From the NCBI GenBank assembly GCA_946811185.2, contig OX328102.1:10613694-10677693 (forward strand): 64,000 nucleotides of DNA, in the 5' to 3' direction. Below are positions 10,005-25,100 of this stretch, in pieces. Source of the stretch: Hippopus hippopus (Eukaryota > Mollusca > Bivalvia > Cardiida > Cardiidae). The notes under the pieces were generated by a model. It was not told the DNA's origin. It worked only from the letters and a program-made list of their open reading frames with translations, and searched no databases. How positions within the stretch are numbered: the stretch's first letter is position 1; every line of letters starts with the position of its first letter. The position numbers and the translations under genes are program-made.

Positions 10005-10151
10005 CTGTGTTGTAAGAGTCTATGTCTGCACCACCTCCAAAACCTCCATGCCCTGCTCCAGTTCCAACAACAACCAATAGTGAACCATCAGTATTATTCA
10101 AAGACACTTCACTACCTATTCCACCACTCACTGAGCCATTCCCTCCTCTGC
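10005..10151 (-). CDS. Exon 30, last in window: module 11, GAGHGG block
   Basis: Codons 3966-4014, phase 1 in and out. The acceptor is TTTGTTATTCAG and the donor GTAAAA. It encodes RGGNGSVSGGIGSE and VVVGTGAGHGGFGGGAD. The donor requires another exon, but no matching Gly-rich block occurs at 1-10000, so the next intron is at least 10 kb and contains the retrotransposon and the nested insertions. Confidence 0.8.
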
Positions 10152-13100
10152 CTGAATAACAAATAAACAAAAACTTACATTCTTACAAGACACAGTAACA
10201 CAAAGGATTGAATATTCTGACATAATGGACAATTTTTTTTTAAATGATACATGTATATGGCATTCCATTCAGGTCAAAACTCCAAACTAACTGATCTATC
10301 ATTTGCCCTTTTAACTCTTTGCCACAAAATTTTTAATGACCCTGAGGATGAACGTTTCTGAAAACACTGTATGAAAAAGAGTAAATGCTGGTAACCAGCA
10401 TTTTCTCGTTTTCCCACAATGTTTTCCAACCTTTCCAAGAAAAAATCAAATCTTTGGAGGTGCAGTTAATTTGTTGTTTGCAAATGATTTCAATTTGGAC
10501 TGGACTTAAATTTTGTCATCTGGTAAGGAGTTAATATTCAAAAAATGGATGTTTTAGTGCATGTATGAACATTGTTTTTTGCAACAAAAAACTCTGACTG
10601 ACTACTTAAGTTACCTGATACTGTTAGTGTTGCTTCCCCTTCCATCAGGAGAGAGTTGGAAGTTACAGTAATTTGATTGGCAGTTATCATGGAGCTATAT
10701 TTCATGTGAATATCAGCTGTTTCTAAGTTAAAGTGGTCCAAATGATCAATCAATCCATCAGCTTGCATCGACAAATAACCAAACCCAAGTATACCTGTAG
10801 TTTAATATACATAAACAGGTCAAAATTAACCTCCATCTGAACGGGCTATTTGAAGACCTATCAAAAGCTACAGCACATTACACAATGGACATAGAATTGA
10901 AGGCAAGGAATTTCTTCTCAATTTTTTCCTTGTAATATGCTAAAAACATTGAAATACAAGTGGCTGAAACATATGAAAATTGTCATCTGAAGTTGTTAAT
11001 GATTTAGTCAAGTTTATTCTTTCTAATTAGTGAAAGTTTTCTATTTTAACCCTTAACAGGCCTTTCACAACTATTGATACCTTTGCAGCAAGAGTAGATC
11101 AAGATCAGACTGCACAAGATGTGTAGTTTGATCTTTGATCTACTCTGCTTTGCTGATACATATTGGACAATAGCAATCTTGACATTGCTTTTATTGGGCT
11201 CTATTTACTAGAATGGAAATGTCAGTTTGGTTTATTTCGTGCTCTAAGAGTTAACTGTCATTCATGTTTTTGGACCCTTTACAAAATTTTCATCGGACCT
11301 GAAAAATACTTTTGAACACACTACAAGAAAAGGAGAAAATGCAGGTAACCAGCATTTACCTGTTTACCCTCTTAAGTTTTTAGCTTTTCAAAGTCTAATT
11401 CTATTATTTGAGCTACATTTAGTTTGTTGTCTTCAATTGCTTTCAATGTGAATGATAATAAAATTTGGTCATTTGTTAAAGAGTTAAGTATACTTGATCT
11501 CTTTTTCTTCACTCTTAGACACAGCATGCTTTAACTGTCAAACAATCATAGTTGAGTTAGGCTAGTTTATGGTGGCTTTGCTTGTAAACAAGCAATCAAA
11601 CTGCTCTCTCTTTCACATATTAGAGAAGAAATGTGACTACACTTGTCTTACCCTCTGGGTAGACTTTCATGCTTCCACCTACAACCAGGCCATTTGTTGC
11701 TGTATCAGAAATATGCATTTCTCTGTCTTCTTCTACAGTCAGATTCATTACACCAATCATGTGTCCATCAAACTAAATTAGAGATGAAATATTGCTATTA
11801 AGTGTTTGTTGATGCCTCAGTTTGTTTTTATAGTTATTTATTGTCAAATGGGCAAGTCTTTAGCTTGCTTATTTGATGTTTTACTTTTCACCTAACAATT
11901 CCTGGTTTTGACCATCCTGAAAAAGAATGTTCTTCAAAACATTGTGGGAAAAAGGGAGAATGCTAGTACCCAGCATTTTCTCTTTTTCCCACAATATCTT
12001 CTACCCTTTAAAGACAATTTCCATAGATTGATCCTTATCTAATTTGTCATCTACAAGCACTATCTATTTTGACAATTCTAGAACTTTGTTGTTTGAGTAA
12101 CTCACAGTATTCAACAATATTTCAGCCGTGCATTGCTGCCACTGCAATTATCCAAGGGTTATTTCAGGGAATTTCTTTACGAAAGATTTTTGAACAGCAC
12201 TCTTTCATAGTCCACAGCTGTTTTCCCAAATAAGCTAGATCAAAACAATGTTAATTTTTGAGTAAGAAATCAACTTTGATCTTATGATTTTCATCAATCA
12301 GAGCTATCCAGGCTGGTCATGGCAAGTTTTAACCCTGAAATTGACTTTCACAACTACAGTTGCTTTGGCGGTCAGTGCAGATAAAAGTTAGCCAGCACAA
12401 AACGTGCTGTCTGATCTAAGATCTGAATTGTCTACTATGCTGAAACGTTCTGGCCAAAAGCAACTGAAAAACTGCCGGTATACGGGTGTTCAAGGGGGGG
12501 GGGTGCTCTAAGGGACAATCAGTACAGAGACTAAATCAATCATTCAGACACAAAAAGAAATGTCAAACTACTTTGACTGTAAGTCTATCCTATTATTGAA
12601 ACTTGATGTTGCAACGGGTTGAAAAGATATGTGCAGAAAACCATTCTCTCATCTGTTGATAAACAAAACATAAATTATATTTATTTCTTGAACAATGGCA
12701 CTAGAAAATCATCGTTCATATTGTAAACTATCTCATTTCAATCTCCACTGCATAACAATTATAACATTCCTCCTACCTTAAAAGCTGGCACTTGGGTTCC
12801 ATACACCTTGAAGTCAGCGGGTAGCCACAGCTCCGACCCGTAATCCACATGGAAATTTGTAGGTGGGAAAGATCTTACAACTGAATTGTCTAGGTACTCC
12901 ACATACATAGTTTGTCCATCTTGTACATGAATGTAACCAGTTTTGTCTCCCATGACGTAGTCAAAGTTAGCTGATGTGATACTGACATTGCCTGCCTCTA
13001 TCTCTATCATTGCCTACAAATAGAAAGCAGCAATAACAAGATTTCTATAATAAATATATCCCCCAATCTTCACTCTTATCCTGTTAAATAAAACTTTCAA

Positions 13101-16100
13101 GCCAAAAGTAAAATCATGAATAATGTTATTTCAAACTTATTTTTTGGAGAAAAATATCTCCTAATCAGTGTAGATCCAAGATCAGACTGCATGTTCTGTG
13201 CAGTCTGATAATGCGGGTTCTGTGCAGTCTGATCTTGATCTGCACTGTCTGCAAAAGGTCAGCGAGTCATGCCTAGCAGCTTAAGGGTTAAATCATAACC
13301 AAACAATCCCTAGTTTTAACAACTCTAGGAAATAAGACAATTGAAAATATGGGAAAAGGAGAAATGCTAGTAAGCAGAGGGAGAGCTAGTAACCAAAAGG
13401 AGAGATGCCCTCTCTTTTTCCCAAATTTTTTTCAAAAGGTTTCTTTCTCAGGGTCATTAAAAGTCGGGATTGTGTGGTAAAAGATTATGGGACAAAGAAG
13501 AAAAAGATCAAAGAAAACACAAAAGCCACTTACATTTCTATTCAGCATTAGATGTTCGAAGTCTAAATGGGCTCCATGGGTATTTGTAGAGAGCCCAGCA
13601 ATGGATTCTTCAACATGTCTTGGATTTAAATGGTCTATAATCACAGGCTTGGGTAAATCTAGGTCTGCACCATCAAGATATAGTCTGGAAAAAGAGGAAG
13701 CTTTAACTTTTTACAAAATTTTAGACTCGTTCAAATTCAAAGCATTTGAAGACAAACTAAATGTTGAACAAATTAGGAAATCTTTTTTTGAAAGGGGAGT
13801 CAACATAGAAAAAGGACAAAATGCTGGCTACGATCATTTTCTCCTTTTCCCGTGATGTTTACCACTGCTTTCACTGGGGTCGTTAACGCTCAAGATTGTG
13901 TGATGAAGGGTTAAAGAAATTGTCCTTTGATGAAATTTTGCTTACAATATCTTAAACAGCCACACTTAGGAGCATGCAGAACAACCCTTTCAAGTACATG
14001 TACATTGTATTTTACTTTTAGAATCAAACAATGATTTTCGTAAAAATCACAACCTGGTTGCTTATAACAGTTAACTGTCTTTAACAAACAACAAAATTTA
14101 CAGACTTGTCCAAACTGAAAGAAACTGATACAACTAAGTCATGGTTCGAACAACAAGATTTGTCTTTGATAGGTCAGAAAACATTGAGGGAAAAGGAGAA
14201 AATGCTGGTTACCAGTAGATCACAAGATGACTTTTGTCTTTGAAATGGTAGGCTAATAAGTTCTACCAGCATTTTATCATTTTAATACCAAAATGTTTCA
14301 AAAGCCTTTTTCCTCAGGGCCATTTAAGCTAGGGATTGTTTGATAAGGGCCAAGACCCTTTGATAGAAGAACAGCAAAGGGAAAAAAATCCTGATAACTA
14401 CCAGTCCACTTTTTTTCCTTTTCTCATAATGTTTTCTACCCTTTCAAAAAGAAACTTGAAATCATTTGTACAACACATAAGTTTTAATTTGCAATACTTT
14501 CTGCTCAAACAAGTCTAAAATTTTGTCAGCTGGTATAGAGTTCAATTGTGCTTTACCACAGTATCCTACAGAGAATGTAGAATGGTGCTCCATGGGTAAA
14601 GCTTTGTAAACAGACAATTATGATTTGATACCTGGTTGGGGCACAAGTCTATCTAGAGTTCTCTTGGACATGGAATTTTGTGGACAAATCTTGTGACAGA
14701 CAGAAATAAATAAGTGAAATGTCACAAGGATATGACTAAAAACACCATTTAAATTTAGAAACAAGAGGGCTATGATGGCCCTGTATTGCTCCACTGGCTT
14801 TTAACCCTTTACCACACAATTCTGAGATTTAATGATCCTCAAAGAGAGGGCTTTTGAGAAAACTGTGGGAAAAGGAGAAAATTTTGTCAATTAGCATTTT
14901 CTCCTTTTCCCACAATGTTTCCTACCCTATTAAAGACAGAAATAATCATTTAAGCTACATTCGATTTGTTGTCTGCAAGGGCTTTTAGTACTGGTCAAGT
15001 CAAAAGAATGTTGTTTCATACAGAGTATAAAAAAATGTCTGCAAGGGCTTTTAGTACTGGTCCAGTCAAAAGAATGTTGTTTCATAGAGAGTAAAAAAAA
15101 TGTATCATGACACACACAGCATAAAAGTGTGTGAGTCTAAATTTACATAAATAAGAATAACCCCCCCCCCACACACACACACAAAAAAGAAAAAAGTCAT
15201 ATCTTTTTCAAATGTAATAAGTAAAGACAAGCAATTTCGTTGATATGATATCCCCCGCCGAAAAAGACCTTTTTTGATACAAACATATTAGAGGTATTGT
15301 GTGTTGCATGAATATGTGGCCTTTTTGTTAATGGTCCATGATAAAATTACACATTAAGCCCCATTTTTCCATGGCACAGCATTTCATTAAATGAAAAATA
15401 CATAAGCGGTCCATAATGAGATTATACATTAAGTCCCCTTTTACCATAACATGGCATTTCATTAAATGAAAACAAATGATGAAAATATACATCAAGCCCC
15501 CTTTTTCCATGACACGTCATTATATATAAAAGAAAATTGTATCAACGGACTATCAAGGACTTTAGAAAAATCTGTCCAGGCGGACGAATGGGCGAACTAA
15601 CTGTTTTTGGTCCATAATGAAATTATACATTTAGCCCCCTTTTTTCATGACATGGCATTTCATGAAATAAAATCAAATAACTATTGTCTGTGGCTTAATA
15701 AAGATGATGTTTAATTACATTTTGTCCTGTAGTGAAAGAGATATTGGTCCATAATGAAAATATTTGTCACACCCCCTTTTTCCATGACATGACATTTAAT
15801 GAACAAGAGCGGCAAATTGTTGCAAGATACGTCCGTCCCACTGCCAGTTGTCAAGGGGGGATAATAATCGTAAAGAGCAGGTAGAGGAAAATAGTAGTGC
15901 AGCAGAAATCATGTAAGTGATTGAAATAGGCATGAATGTCTCCTCTAATGTTAAGGAAACATGCATATAAAGTTTCAGGTCATTCCAACATGAAAAGACA
16001 AAGTTATATTGCAGATAAGCATGAAAAGCTGTAAAAAAAAATAATGAATAGGGAATAATTCCAAAAAGGCATTAGGTAAGGTTACAGCTCCAGTGCATTG

Positions 16101-19100
16101 CACCTTTCGTAACTGCAACAAACATGTTTACCAAGTCTCATGTCAATTTGACTTGAGGTGACAAAGTTCTGTTCCGGACAAGCAAGGAATACTGTAAAAA
16201 TGAAGATCAAAGTGGAATTATTCAAAATCCGCCCTAGGTAGAGTTATTGTTCTTGCACACTGTACTCCGTAATATTGCAACAAATATGCATACCAAGTCT
16301 GAAGTCATTCTGACTTGAGATGACAAAGTTATATTCCGGATAAGTACTAAATGCTGTAAAAATGACAATCAAAGGGAAATAACTCAAAGACAGCACAAGG
16401 TAGAGTTACAATTCTTGCAAACTGCACTTCCAAATATTGCAACAAATAAGCATACCATATTTCAAATCATTCCTACTTATATGACAAAGTTATGCTCGGG
16501 ACAAGCAAGAAATGCTATAAAAATTAAGATCTAAGGGGAATAACTCAAAATTCGTGCTAGGAAGAGTTATGGTTCTTGTGCACGGCACTCCCTAATTTTT
16601 CAACAATCATGCATACTAAATTTTAAGATGTTCAGACTAAAAATGACAAAGTTGTATACTGGACAAGCAGAAAATACTGTAAAAATGACGATCAAAGGGA
16701 AATAACTCACAGACAGCATGAGGTAGAGTTATGGTTCTTTCGCACTGCACTCCCTATTATTGCAACAAACACAAATGACAAGTTTCAAGTCAATCGGACT
16801 GAAGATGACAAAGTTATCCTCCGGACAAGCAGAAAATGCTGTAAAAATGACGATCAAAGGGAAATAACTCACAGACAGCACAAGGTAGAGTTATGGTTCT
16901 TTCACACTGTACACTATATTATTGCAACAAACACAAATGCCAAGTTTCAATTCAATCGGACTGGAGATGACAAAGTTATGCTCCGGACAAGCAGAAAATG
17001 CTGTAAAAATGAAGACTGAAATCAACAAAAATTCACTCAACTGCGTAACTTAAAATCGCTCCCATTTGGCCATTTTGCATCAAATCAAAAAAACAAAAAA
17101 ATCTTCTCGGCGGAATGGGTTATTGTATACACATATAAAGTTTCACAAAATTCTGTCCAATGGTATTGGAGATATTCTCCCGGACGGACACACGGACGGA
17201 CGGACAGACAACGCTAAAACTATATCCCCCCCACCTTTGGTGGGAGATAATAATGTCAGTGAATATGTGCAGGCTTTTTTCGATGACATGAGCAAAGTTC
17301 TGGGACAAAAAACTGAGTGATAAATACCTTACTTTATGTTAAATATTCCATAAATCCGAGGAAAACCATAAGCATCAAAATAAATCACTGTCCTGAAAAC
17401 TGAACAATTTCTATCGAAAAATCCTGAATACCCAACATCAATCATGAAATAGTGCAGTATGATAATCAAGGGAGATAAATGATAACAAACTATATATCTC
17501 TTATAAGAGGAGTTGTTTCCCTTGATCACTATGTAAATTTAAGGCACTATATAAGCCCATTTTAAACTTGTGACCCACGGGGCGGGGTCAATTTTGACCC
17601 CAGGGCTATAATATGAAGAAACTTGGTAGAGGTCTATTAGTTAAAGCTACATGCCAAATTTGAAAGCCCTGGGCCTTATGGTTTCAGACAAGATTTTCAT
17701 TATTTTTCAGTTTTGTTGCCATGGCAACCAGAGTTTTTGAAGGAATCAAATTTTTTCAAGAAATTCTAAAGAGGACTATGGCAGGATCACTTTTATGAAG
17801 TTAAATCAAAATTGGATAGGTAGTTTCAGAGAAGATGATGTTTGAAATAAAAGTTAATGCATGCACAGACACACACATCCACAGACAAATGACAGACACT
17901 GGGCCATGAGATAAGTCTGCTGGCCTTTGGCCAGTGGAGCTAAAAATAAATTAGAAATGTTCACCTGCTCTGATATTCAAACTGGCTGATGCGATCTTCC
18001 ACAAAAGCTGTTCCAGGACCCCCAAGGTCACCTTGACCCGAGGTACTTCCTGCCCCAAGAGCTATAAGACTTCCTTTGAACTCATTGGCATCACTGCTGT
18101 GCAGGGCTATTCGACCTCCAGCCCCGCCCCCTGCATCTCCATAACCTTTACCCCCCACCACTGACACAGAACCATGGCCTTTTATGTGACCTGAGAGAAA
18201 AAAATAACTGGTTTTCATTTGGAAAAATGAGATAAATCCTAACAAGCATTTCTTTTTTTCTAACCAAATTACTCTGCTCTCTAAATTACCCTTACAGTAA
18301 TATTTCCTTAATAAATTTGAGCAATGCTCTGGCAAAAAGGGGCTTAATGCATATCCATGATATATCAAAGAAGTCATTACATAATTGTGGATCCATAAAA
18401 TCTATTTTGTAGAACAAATGGCTAAATCATGAGGTACACTGGTCCTTTGACATGTAGAAAATTAACCAATATCAAAAAGTATCCAATCATGTCAGCCTGC
18501 GGGGACTGCGCAGGCTGACATTAGTCAATACTTTTTTTACATGCATCAAGTACCCTTTTCACAAAGCATGGCTCATTTATGTTGTTATTTTCTTTACCCT
18601 TTACCACACAATCCCCACATTTTACAACCATGGAAAAGAAGGCTTCTGAAAACATTGTAAGAAACTGAGAAAATGTTCATATCCAGCATTTTCCCACAAT
18701 ATTTTCCATCCTATCAGAGTAGCAAAAAGCTCAAAGGATATGCATTAAACTATTGGAAGCTCTACTAAAATTTTCTTAGACAAATATCTGTGCAGTATCA
18801 AAACCTTACAGAGGAATCAGGAAGCAGTTTCACCTAAATAGTCCGATTATCAAAAAGAAAAAATAAATCAAATGAAACTTAAAAAAAAAAAAGAGCTATG
18901 CTCTGAGGAAGAGGGATTTAATGCATCTGCAAAAAGTATCGATCCATGTCAGTCCGCACAGTCCATGCAGGCTAACATGGATAGAAACCTTTTGCTGTCT
19001 GCAAATTTTCTCTGTGTCCAAAGATCATTCTATCTCATGATTCAGCTGGTTGTTAGACTAAATGGTTTCATGGTGACTTGCTTGATATAATGCACTTTGG

Positions 19101-22100
19101 AGATGCATAAAAAACCCTTCTAGCAAGAGCATGGCTCATATCTTAAAGATAAATACACATGATCATTGACATAATTTTTTATCACCCCTGGAAAATAAAG
19201 CAAAAGCCATGATTGCTCATAAGAGCTTATTAGGATTACTGCTACACCTGATATTTTTTCAGGTCTCCAGAAACACCCCTTAAGATAAAATGCCAGCAGA
19301 AATCTGTTTACTTCAGATTTGTTCAGATAAAATACCTTAGTTGGTAGTTTCCAGGGTTTGTGTTATTGACAGTGTTAGTATAAACATCCAGTACTAGTTC
19401 ATACCTGCTACTACATAGACAGAGCCACCACTGCCACCCCCACCATCTGTCCCAGTGCCATCAGCACCATCAGCAACAATCAAACCATCCAGGTAAATCA
19501 CTGACGGGACAACAAAGTTAACAGTACCACCCCCAAATCCACCATAGGCTCCGCCTCCTTTACTTCCAAAGGTTATTGGCTGATAGACTGACCCATATCT
19601 AGGTCCACCCACTGTGGGATCTGATGTCACTACAAGTACAAAGAAATGAATCATCTTGAAACAGTTACTGTAAAAACAGGACTTTTGACTACCCTGCAGT
19701 TGACAAATTTGGAGAAGATTGTAGGAAAAACTGCTCCTTTTATTAAAATCTTTTCAATACTGTTGAAAAGGCTTAGTTCTTTGTGAAATTTGTAAAAAGC
19801 TTAGTACGTAGTTCAAAAAGTTGCCTGCAGTGATGGTATGTTACTTCTGGACATTACCTTTTTAGAAAATGACAAAAGATTTTGTGAGACAACAACTTCA
19901 TTAAGAATCAAATGATGGGGCCCATCTTTGAAAATAAAGAAAACATTGCGGGAAGAGGAGAAAATGCTAGTTATTAGCATTTTCTCATTTTCTCAGAAAT
20001 GTTTACAAAAGCTTTCCTCTCAGGGTAGTCAAATCTACGGATTGTGAGTTAACCCTCTGCCAGATGGCAAAATTCAAGACTTGTCCAAGTTGGAAACAAT
20101 TGCAAAGGATAAATAAGATAAGGCCCAAACAACAGGATATGTCAACAGGATAGGTAGAAAATATTGTGCAACAAGAGTAGCAAATTGTCGCAAGATACAC
20201 CCGTCCCACCGCCAGTTGTCAAGGGGGTATAATAATCGTAAAGGGCAGGTAATGCAGCAAACATGTTTACCAAGTCTCAAGTCAATTTGACTTGAGGTGA
20301 CAAAGTTCCGTTCCAGACAAGCAAGAAATACTGTAAAAATGAAGATCAAAGTGGAATTACTCGAAATCCACACTAGGTAGAGTTATTGTTCTTGCTCATT
20401 GTACTACGTAATATTGCAACAAACATGCATACCAAGTTTCAAGTCACTCTGACTTGAGATGACAAAGTTATATTCTGGACAAGCAGAAAATGCTATAAAA
20501 ATGACGATCAAAGGGAAATAACTCAGACAGCGGGAGATAGAGTTATGGTTCTTTCGCAATGCACTCCGTATTATTGCAACAAACACACATGTCAAGTTTC
20601 AAGTCAATCGGAGTGGAGATTACAAAGTTATGCTCCGGACAAGCAAAAATGCTGTAAAAAATGACTATCAAAGGGAAATAACTCAAGACAGCACGAGATA
20701 GAGTTATGGTTCTTTCGCACTGCACTCCATATTATTGCAACAAACACAAATACTATGTTTCAAGTCAATCGGACTGGAGATGACAAAGTTATATTCCAGA
20801 CAAGCAGAAAATGCTGAAAAAATGACAATCAAAGGGAAATAACTCAAAGACAGCACGAGGTAGAGTTATGGTTCTTTCGCAATGCACTCCGTATTATTGC
20901 AACAAACACAAATGACAAGTTTCAAGTCGATCAGACTGGAGATGACAAAGTTATGCTAAGGACAAGCAGAAAATGCTGTAAAAATGACAAAGGGAAATAC
21001 CTCAAAGACAGCACGAGGTAGAGTTATGGTTCTCTCGCACTGCACTCTGTATTATTGCAACAAACACATATACCAAGTTTCAAGTCAATCGGACTTGAGA
21101 TGACAAAGTTATATTCCGGACAAGCAGAAAATGCTGTAAAAATGACTATCAAAGGGAAATAACTCAAAGACAGCACCAGGTAGAGTTATGGTTCTTTCGC
21201 AATGCACTCCGTATTATTGCAACAAACACACATGCCAAGTTTCAAGTCAATCGGACTGGAGATGACAAAGTTATCCTCTGGACAAGCAGAAAATGCTGTA
21301 AAAAATGACTATCAAAGGGAAATAACTCAAAGACAGCACGAGGTAGAGTTATGGTTCTTTCGCACTGCCCTCTGTATTATTGCAAAAAACACAAGTGCCA
21401 AGTTTCAAGTCTATCGGACTGGAGATGACAAAGTTATGCTCCAGACAAGCAGAAAATGCTGTAAAAATGACGATCAAAGGGAAATAACTCAAAGACAGCA
21501 CGAGGTAGAGTTATGGTTCTTTCGCACTGTACTCCGTATTATTGCAACAAACACACATGCCAAGTTTCAAGTCTATCGGACTGGAGATGACAAAGTTATG
21601 CTCCGGAAAAAAAACTGGACGCTGCCTGCCAACCCACCCACCCGCCCGTCCGCCATGGGTGATCCCATAATACGTCCTGTCTTCGACGGGCATATAATAA
21701 CTCAAAAATTAAGCAAGCAAGAGTTATGATTCATTTGCACTGCACTCCCCCTTTATGAGATCTATCCACCCATGAAGTTTCATAACCGTAGCTAGCATAG
21801 TTTTGGAGATATGCTTTGGACAAAATTCAAGTATGAATATAAACAAAGGGAAATAACTCAAAAATTAAGTAAGCTAGAGTTATGATTCCTGTGCACTGAA
21901 CTCCCCCTTGATAAGATTTATCCACCCATGAAGTGTCATAACCTTAGCTAGTATAGTCTTGGAGATATGCTCCGGACAAAATTCAAGTATGAAAAACAAC
22001 AAAGGGCAATAACTCGAAAATTAAGGAAGCAAGAGTTATGATTTCTGTGCACTGCACTCCCCCTTGATGAGATCTATCCACCCATGAAGTTTCATAACCG

Positions 22101-25100
22101 TAGCTAGTATAGTTTTGGAGATATGCTCCGGACAAAATTCAAGTATGAAAAACAACAAAGGGCAGTAACTCAAAAATTAAGCAAGCGAGAGTTATGATTC
22201 CTGTGCACTGCACTCTGCCTTGATGAGATCTATCCACCCATGAAATTTCATAACCGTAGCTAGCATAGTTTTGGAGATATGCTTCGGACAAAGAATGGGG
22301 ACGCCGCCCGCCCGTCCGCCCGCCACAGGTGATCCCATAATGTCCCGTCTTCGACGGGTGTATAAAAAGGAAAAAATACTAGTTGCCAGCATTTTCTTTT
22401 TTCCCACACCATTTTCAAACAAGCATCTCCTTCAGGGTTGGTATAACATGGGATTGTTTGGTAAAGGGTTAAAGCATGAACACACATTTAGAAACTTGGA
22501 CTGCATGCAACTTTGACACAACAATTATATACAGTGCAACATTGTACTCCTTAAAAAGACTTGTCTGTGCAATGTGGTATGGTGACTTTGCATTGTTAAC
22601 TTTCACTTTTGACCTAAAAGCAACCATGCTTCAAAATATCTCAGAGTAATATTTACAGAAAAAAGACCTTTATTTCCTGTTTTACTTCATTTCAACAGTA
22701 TTTCAAGTATAGTACTGCTTATAGTGCATCTTATCTACATGTTCTGAGAATGTAACCCTTTACCACATAATCCTACTTACAATAACCTAAACCCCTAGAG
22801 TGCCAGATAAACCCAACCAACATTTTAAGTCTTGAAATAAGATGAAAATATGAGCAATTTCTTGATTGCTGCAGTCTGATCTTGATCTACACAGGCTGCA
22901 AAAGTTAAGAGACAAAGCTTATGAAAACATTGTGGGAAAACGAGAAAATGCTAGTAACCATCATCTTCTTCTTTTCCACAATAACTTCTTTCCTTTCAAA
23001 GACAAATCCTAACGTTTTGGCCACATTTGTAGCCTGCAAATTCTTTCAGTTTGGAGAAGTCCAAAATTTTGTGAGTTGGTAAAGAGTTAAGCCTTACAAA
23101 GCACCTTTCACAATTATAGTTGCACAAAATAGATATACAAAACCTACAGTCTGATCTTTGATCTACATTGTCAGAATTGCCTGGAGATTAGCAGCCTTGA
23201 CATTACTCTTATTAGGCTCTTTGTCCTAGAATGTAAAGGTCACTTGAGTTTTTTTCAGCACTCTATGGGTTAAGCTACAAAGGTTTAGTGGAAAGACAGA
23301 CAGATAAACACAGTGACATTACTATACCCTCTAGACTACCAACAGTTGCAAGAAATGGATATGGGTGTACAGTCAAAGTACAGTAGATATTCAGAAAGGT
23401 CAGACATTCAAATAGAAATGAACAGTCCTCTGGCAAAAGGGGGTTATATGTATCTTTGTGATGCATTACACCAGACAAGTCATCACATAATCATGGATTC
23501 ATAAAATCCATTTTTTCTAGCAACCAACAAAGTCACACTGTAGACTGGTCTTTGGATATGGCCTGCAACACGCGAAAAAGGGCATTCGGACATTTGCGTA
23601 AAGAGTCGTCTCGGATCAGCCTGTGCAGTCCGCACAGGCTTATCCGAAATGACACTTTCCGTTTTTATGTAATTTTCTGTTTTGCGCAAGTCTACTGTAG
23701 GGCAAAAATCTAATGTAGTCGTAAAGTGCCGTCTCGGATTAGCCTGCGCGGACTGCGCAGGCTGATCCGAGACGACACTTTACGCAAATGTCCGAATATT
23801 TTTTTTTGCGTGATGCAAGCCATATGTGAAATTAACCAAAACAAAGAGTTATGACCCAGGTCAGCCTGGGCAGAGTGCGCAGGCTGACCAGCGTCACTAC
23901 TTTGTGCAGATGCACTGAACCCCCTGGTTCTAATCTTACGTCCTCCACCCCTGGAAGCATGGCCTGCGCCAGTTCCATCTACTGTTGCATCTCCCAGATT
24001 TGAATAGCGGCTGGTTCCAGAACATAAGACTTTAGAAAATGGTTCCATGTAAAAGCTGGAGGCCAGCACTTGGAAAACATCTGCTATGAACTCCGACTCA
24101 TACTTCATATCCTGTCAGATAAAATGGTACATTAAACTGAACAAGAGCGGCAAATTGTCGCAAGATACGCCCGTCCCACCGCCAGTTGTCGAGGGGGGAT
24201 AATAATCGTAAAGGGCAGGTAGAGGAAAATAGTAGTGCAGCAGAAATCATGTAAGTGATTGAAATAGGCATGAATGTCTCCTCTAATGTTAAGGAAACAT
24301 GCATATAAAGTTTCAGGTCATTCCAACATGAAAAGACAAAGTTATATTGTAGATAAGCATGAAAAGCTTTAAAAAAAAATAATAGGGAATAATTCCAAAA
24401 GGGCATTAGGTAAGGCTACCGCTCCAGTGCATTGCACTTTTCGTAACTGCAACAAACATGTTTACCAAGTCTCAAGTCAATTTGACTTGAGGTGACAAAG
24501 TTCCATTCCAGACAAGCAAGAAATACTGTAAAAATGAAGATCAAAGTGGAATTACTCAAAATCCGCCCTAGGTAGAGTTATTGTTCTTGCACACTGTACT
24601 CCGTAATATTGCAACAAACATGCATACCAAGTTTGAAGTCATTTTGACTTGAGATGACAAAGTTATATTCCGGACAAGCACTAAATGCTGTAAAAATGAC
24701 GATCAAAGGGTAATAACTCAAAGACAGCACGAGGTAGAGTTACAATTCTTGAGCACTGCACTTCAAAATATTGTAACAAATAAGCATACCATATTTCAAG
24801 TCATTCCTACTAAGGATGACAAAGTTATGTTCCGGACAAGCAAGAAATGCTATAAAAATGAAGATCAAAGGGGGAAAAACTCAAAATTCGTGCTAGGAAG
24901 AGTTATGGTTCTTGTGCACTGCATTCCGTAATTTTTCAACAATCATGCATACCAAATTTGAAGATGTTCAGACTAGAGATGACAAAGTTATATTCTGGAC
25001 AAGCAGAAAATGCTATAAAAATGACGATCAAAGGGAAATAACTCAGACAGCAGGAGATAGAGTTATGGTTCTTTCGCAATGCACTCTGTATTATTGCAAC

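Noticed and set aside
21202..21729. Long open frame in the tandem array (also 24912-25418)
   Set aside because: Explained by a repeat unit divisible by three in transposable-element sequence; no start context or domain.
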